NCBI GenBank assembly: GCA_002473085.1
Contig: DKTP01000083.1
Span: 257-8,221, forward strand
Length of the DNA stretch: 7,965 nucleotides
Origin: Anaerolineales bacterium UBA7227
GTDB lineage: Bacteria; Chloroflexota; Anaerolineae; Anaerolineales; Villigracilaceae
Reading direction: 5' to 3'
Under the pieces are notes generated by a model, which saw only the letters and a program-made list of their open reading frames with translations, made no database searches and had not been told where the DNA came from. The stretch's first letter is position 1; each line of letters begins with the position of its first letter. The translations under genes were made by a program, and so were the position numbers. Positions 6,551 through 7,965 of the stretch are shown here, piece after piece.

Positions 6551-6599
6551 CTTGTGTCCAGATACAAGATTGAATAGCCTGTCAAAGCCATCGTATCAA
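6551..6599 (-). promoter_or_regulatory. Candidate promoter and operator for the luxR-type gene
   Basis: On the minus strand TTGATA (6594-6599), 17 nt, TATTCA (6571-6576). Directly downstream lies an 18-bp imperfect palindrome, CTTGTGTCCAGATACAAG (6551-6568; 8-bp arms, one mismatch), overlapping the expected start point and ending shortly before the ribosome binding site. LuxR-type operators are often about this length, so autoregulation is plausible. The -10 match is weak (3 of 6). Confidence 0.35.
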
Positions 6600-6809
6600 T
6601 GTCCCGGTAGTCGTAAAGACTCGGAAAAATCCATCTGTTACATCGTAAACTAAATTATTTTGAATTTCTCGTTGGCGGATTGAACTGCAACATATCGTGA
6701 TCTGAGCGTCGGCTGCGTGCCCTCGAGGCTGGTTGGGGTGTGAATGAAATCCCATGGCGGGAAGTATATCAAAATGAACAATCTCTCCCAACTCTTGTAG
6801 ACTCCTTTC
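6600..6809. other. Intergenic stretch with no recognised gene
   Basis: No protein family, RNA gene or strong repeat was recognised here. A minus-strand frame is open through it (6582-6839), but it has no ATG with a ribosome binding site and no recognisable motif. It may be the original upstream region of the hydrolase stub that starts at 6810. Confidence 0.4.
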
Positions 6810-6929
6810 ATGGACATAGACCTCGACCTTTATCGGCAAGAAGTGCGCATCTCGGCAAATCTATTGGTGAGGCTTTCGGCGATCGATATCTCGCCGGATC
6901 ATCCCCAGCGGACGTTTGTTTTCATCCAC
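6810..6929 (+). pseudogene. 5' fragment of a probable alpha/beta-hydrolase gene
   Basis: A plus-strand frame from the ATG at 6810 encodes 40 residues that begin MDIDLDLYRQEV and end ISPDHPQRTFVFIH. This is the way many alpha/beta-hydrolases begin: a short strand pair, then a hydrophobic strand leading to the oxyanion-loop His-Gly. The frame is hijacked exactly at that His, where the inverted metallophosphoesterase copy begins (6925), so the catalytic Ser, Asp and His regions are absent. No Shine-Dalgarno site is visible; TAGACT lies 6 nt before the ATG, the same spacing as the leaderless-type starts to the left. The frame continues as meaningless antisense to 7031. The family call rests on 40 residues and is moderate. 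Confidence 0.5.
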
Positions 6930-7010
6930 GCCCTCGGCGCGGACGTCGCTCAGCGCGGCTTCCAGCGCGGGCAGGTTGGCGTGGACGTCGGAGATCAGGG
7001 CGATTTTCAT
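6925..7010 (-). pseudogene. Truncated second copy of the metallophosphoesterase (first 29 codons)
   Basis: From the ATG at 7010 the minus strand encodes MKIALISDVHANLPALEAAL and nine more residues identical to the intact protein at 3389-4123, including the first metal motif DVH. After codon 29 the homology stops at 6925 and the frame runs through unrelated sequence to a TAG about 22 codons later. The other four metal-binding motifs are missing, so it cannot encode a working enzyme. The -10-like TACAAT before the ATG is kept (7018-7023), so it may still be transcribed. Confidence 0.85.
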
Positions 7011-7028
7011 CGCGCAGATTGTACACGA
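6925..7028. repeat. 104-bp direct repeat, right copy
   Basis: Same orientation as 4038-4141, 102 of 104 bases identical. One end meets the hydrolase stub at a shared TCCACG. On the other side, similarity fades to 22 of 36 and ends at 7063, 28 nt before the IS. Confidence 0.95.
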
Positions 7029-7091
7029 TAGCGCGGATTTCGGCCTCGTTCCTATGTACTATGAATCGGCGATTTGCCCAACAGACTTGAT

Positions 7092-7108
7092 AACCATTGG
7101 TGCTAGTT
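7092..7108. repeat. Left terminal inverted repeat of the IS
   Basis: AACCATTGGTGCTAGTT pairs with the right end except at the sixth base. The sequence immediately outside is CAGACTTGAT. Confidence 0.88.
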
Positions 7109-7125
7109 GAGTCATGGGGTATCCT
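7097..7125 (+). promoter_or_regulatory. Weak candidate internal promoter of the IS
   Basis: TTGGTG (7097-7102), 17 nt, TATCCT (7120-7125) is a poor to fair sigma-70 match (3/6 and 4/6). Transcription would begin near 7132, after the left arm of the hairpin at 7110-7162, so the element's own mRNA would lack the arm that can hide the start codon. Confidence 0.3.
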
Positions 7126-7162
7126 CAGGTTGCGAACCCAAACGAGGAGGCACCCCATGACT
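7110..7162 (+). promoter_or_regulatory. Inverted repeat that can hide the transposase start codon
   Basis: Perfect 11-bp arms AGTCATGGGGT (7110-7120) and ACCCCATGACT (7152-7162) enclose 31 nt that hold a small GGTT-GCG-AACC hairpin and the GAGGAGG Shine-Dalgarno site. The right arm contains the ATG at 7157. RNA that includes both arms, such as read-through from outside, could fold so that the start codon is paired. Confidence 0.55.
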
Positions 7163-7948
7163 ACAGGTGACATTATCCTACACATCTTCTGTCTTGTGGA
7201 CGACAGTGTGCCAGACCTGCGGAGACATCCACAAGCCAAGTTGTATCCGAGTGAATTAGTGACAATTGGCATCTTGTTTGCTCTCAAAGGCGGCTTTTTT
7301 CGAGCCTTCTATCGCTGGTTGCAGCGAGATTATGGCGACTGGTTTGGGGATGGAACCTTACCCGAACGCACGCGCCTGCAGCGTCTGCTCAAGACCCATC
7401 AGGATTGGTGTGATGGGCTATTGTCCAATCCAAGCTTCTTTACCGTAATCGACAGCTATCCTATTGAGCTGCTGTTTCCAATTCGGGAAGGACGCAGCGA
7501 GCAACAAGTGGGGAAAAAGGGTCGTGACAAAGGACGCTGGAGCCTTGGGATCAAGCTTTGCGTGTTGTTGAACGATGTTTGCCAGGTTGTCAATTGGGAC
7601 TGGGCGACCATGAATGTGAATGACAAGCATTTTCATCCTGTGGTAGAGCCATTCATTGGTGAAACCATCGCCTTAGCAGATTTCGGTTTTCGAGACACAG
7701 ACGGCGTGCCAGAGAACATGAAAATCTGCAAGAAGGGAACTTGGAATGAACGCATGTGTGTCGAAACCGTCTTCTCCATGCTAACCATTGTCTGTGATTT
7801 GAAGCGCATCCGCCATCGTCTGTCCGCTTATATTCAGATGCGCTTAGCGTATGTTGTGGCGATGTTCAATATCCTTCTAAATTTGTTTCACTCGCGCCAT
7901 CCGGAAGCCGATCCTTTCAAGATGAGCATCGCTGAATTTTCACTCTAA
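7157..7948 (+). CDS. DDE transposase, IS982-like
   Basis: A 263-aa transposase that would cut and join the ends of its own element. The N-terminus IFCLVDD (10-16), PSELVTIGILF (31-41) and GGFFRAFYRW (45-54) follows the IS982 pattern. The RNase H-like core shows FFTVIDSYPIE with Asp99, IALADFGFRD with Asp175, and NERMCVETVFSML with Glu203, a DDE triad in the usual order and with the common ER...E..F motif. I chose the ATG at 7157 because GAGGAGG stands six bases before it; the frame stays open upstream to a GTG inside the left terminal repeat, which is unlikely to be used. The stop abuts the right terminal repeat. No frameshift or internal stop is seen, so it could be active. IS5 or IS4 relatives are the alternative family assignment. 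Confidence 0.9.
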   Translation: MTTGDIILHIFCLVDDSVPDLRRHPQAKLYPSELVTIGILFALKGGFFRAFYRWLQRDYGDWFGDGTLPERTRLQRLLKTHQDWCDGLLSNPSFFTVIDSYPIELLFPIREGRSEQQVGKKGRDKGRWSLGIKLCVLLNDVCQVVNWDWATMNVNDKHFHPVVEPFIGETIALADFGFRDTDGVPENMKICKKGTWNERMCVETVFSMLTIVCDLKRIRHRLSAYIQMRLAYVVAMFNILLNLFHSRHPEADPFKMSIAEFSL

Positions 7949-7965
7949 AACTAGCACCATTGGTT
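7949..7965. repeat. Right terminal inverted repeat of the IS
   Basis: The reverse complement reads AACCAATGGTGCTAGTT, one mismatch from the left end. It begins directly after the transposase stop codon and is the last sequence in the window. Confidence 0.88.

Larger units (their letters stand above)
7092..7965 (+). mobile_element. Complete insertion sequence, about 874 bp, IS982-like
   Basis: The element has 17-bp terminal inverted repeats matching at 16 positions (7092-7108 and 7949-7965) and one intact DDE transposase gene on the plus strand whose stop codon abuts the right repeat. Because the window ends with the right repeat, any target-site duplication cannot be checked. Family assignment rests on the transposase N-terminus. 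Confidence 0.88.

Noticed and set aside
6582..6839. Minus-strand frame of 85 codons between the luxR-type gene and the rearrangement scar
   Set aside because: It has only a TTG start, no Shine-Dalgarno site and no family motif, and it overlaps the better-supported hydrolase stub on the other strand.
7097..7156. Upstream GTG start extending the transposase by 20 residues
   Set aside because: The GTG-type start would lie in the left terminal repeat and inside the hairpin, while the ATG at 7157 has an ideal GAGGAGG.
6922..7287. Minus-strand frame of 121 codons spanning the repeat and the IS end
   Set aside because: It is in a different frame from the metallophosphoesterase stub, crosses the IS boundary and opposes the transposase start; the Arg-rich part is a shadow.
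1..7965. tRNA, rRNA or CRISPR array
   Set aside because: No cloverleaf with a GTTCRAR-type T-loop, no rRNA-like stretch and no regularly spaced short repeats were seen; the only repeats are the 104-bp pair and the IS ends.

Overview
The window looks like a piece of a bacterial chromosome that ends at an insertion sequence. The host is probably a member of the Chloroflexota, possibly Anaerolineae. This rests on the overall style of the genes: a high-GC housekeeping block with few clear Shine-Dalgarno sites, beside AT-richer secreted proteins and a single-domain LuxR/GerE regulator. No phylogenetic marker is present, so the assignment is tentative.

Positions 1-4123 are GC-rich and coded entirely on the minus strand. 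In transcription order the genes are a metallophosphoesterase, a DinB-like four-helix protein, an aldo/keto reductase, the ClpS adaptor, a YiiX-like C92 cysteine peptidase, and a DEAD-box RNA helicase cut by the window start. The first four lie 6-21 nt apart and look like an operon. The last two follow after 50 and about 100 nt and may have their own promoters. Two of the six genes have a -10-like hexamer only 6-7 nt before the start codon, as expected for leaderless mRNAs.

Positions 4142-6810 are visibly AT-richer and carry three minus-strand genes: a single-domain LuxR/GerE-type DNA-binding protein, a secreted CHAP-domain cysteine amidase/peptidase, and a lipoprotein. The CHAP protein and the lipoprotein share an N-terminal 'W..Y...Y.F..YP.G' motif, suggesting related extracytoplasmic domains. 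A perfect 13-bp stem-loop separates them. Candidate promoters with overlapping palindromes precede the regulator and the CHAP gene. This is the best candidate for a small undescribed system: a regulator with two exported proteins.

Positions 6810-7091 hold a rearrangement scar. A 5' stub of what looks like an alpha/beta-hydrolase gene (plus strand) runs head-on into a second copy of the first 29 codons and -10 region of the metallophosphoesterase (minus strand). This copy and the intact gene form a 104-bp direct repeat (102/104 identical) flanking the AT-rich segment.

Positions 7092-7965 are a complete, apparently intact IS of about 874 bp, with 17-bp terminal inverted repeats and a 263-aa DDE transposase that resembles the IS982 family. 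The transposase start codon lies in one arm of an 11-bp inverted repeat, which suggests protection against read-through expression. The window ends exactly at the right terminal repeat, as contigs often do at repeated elements.
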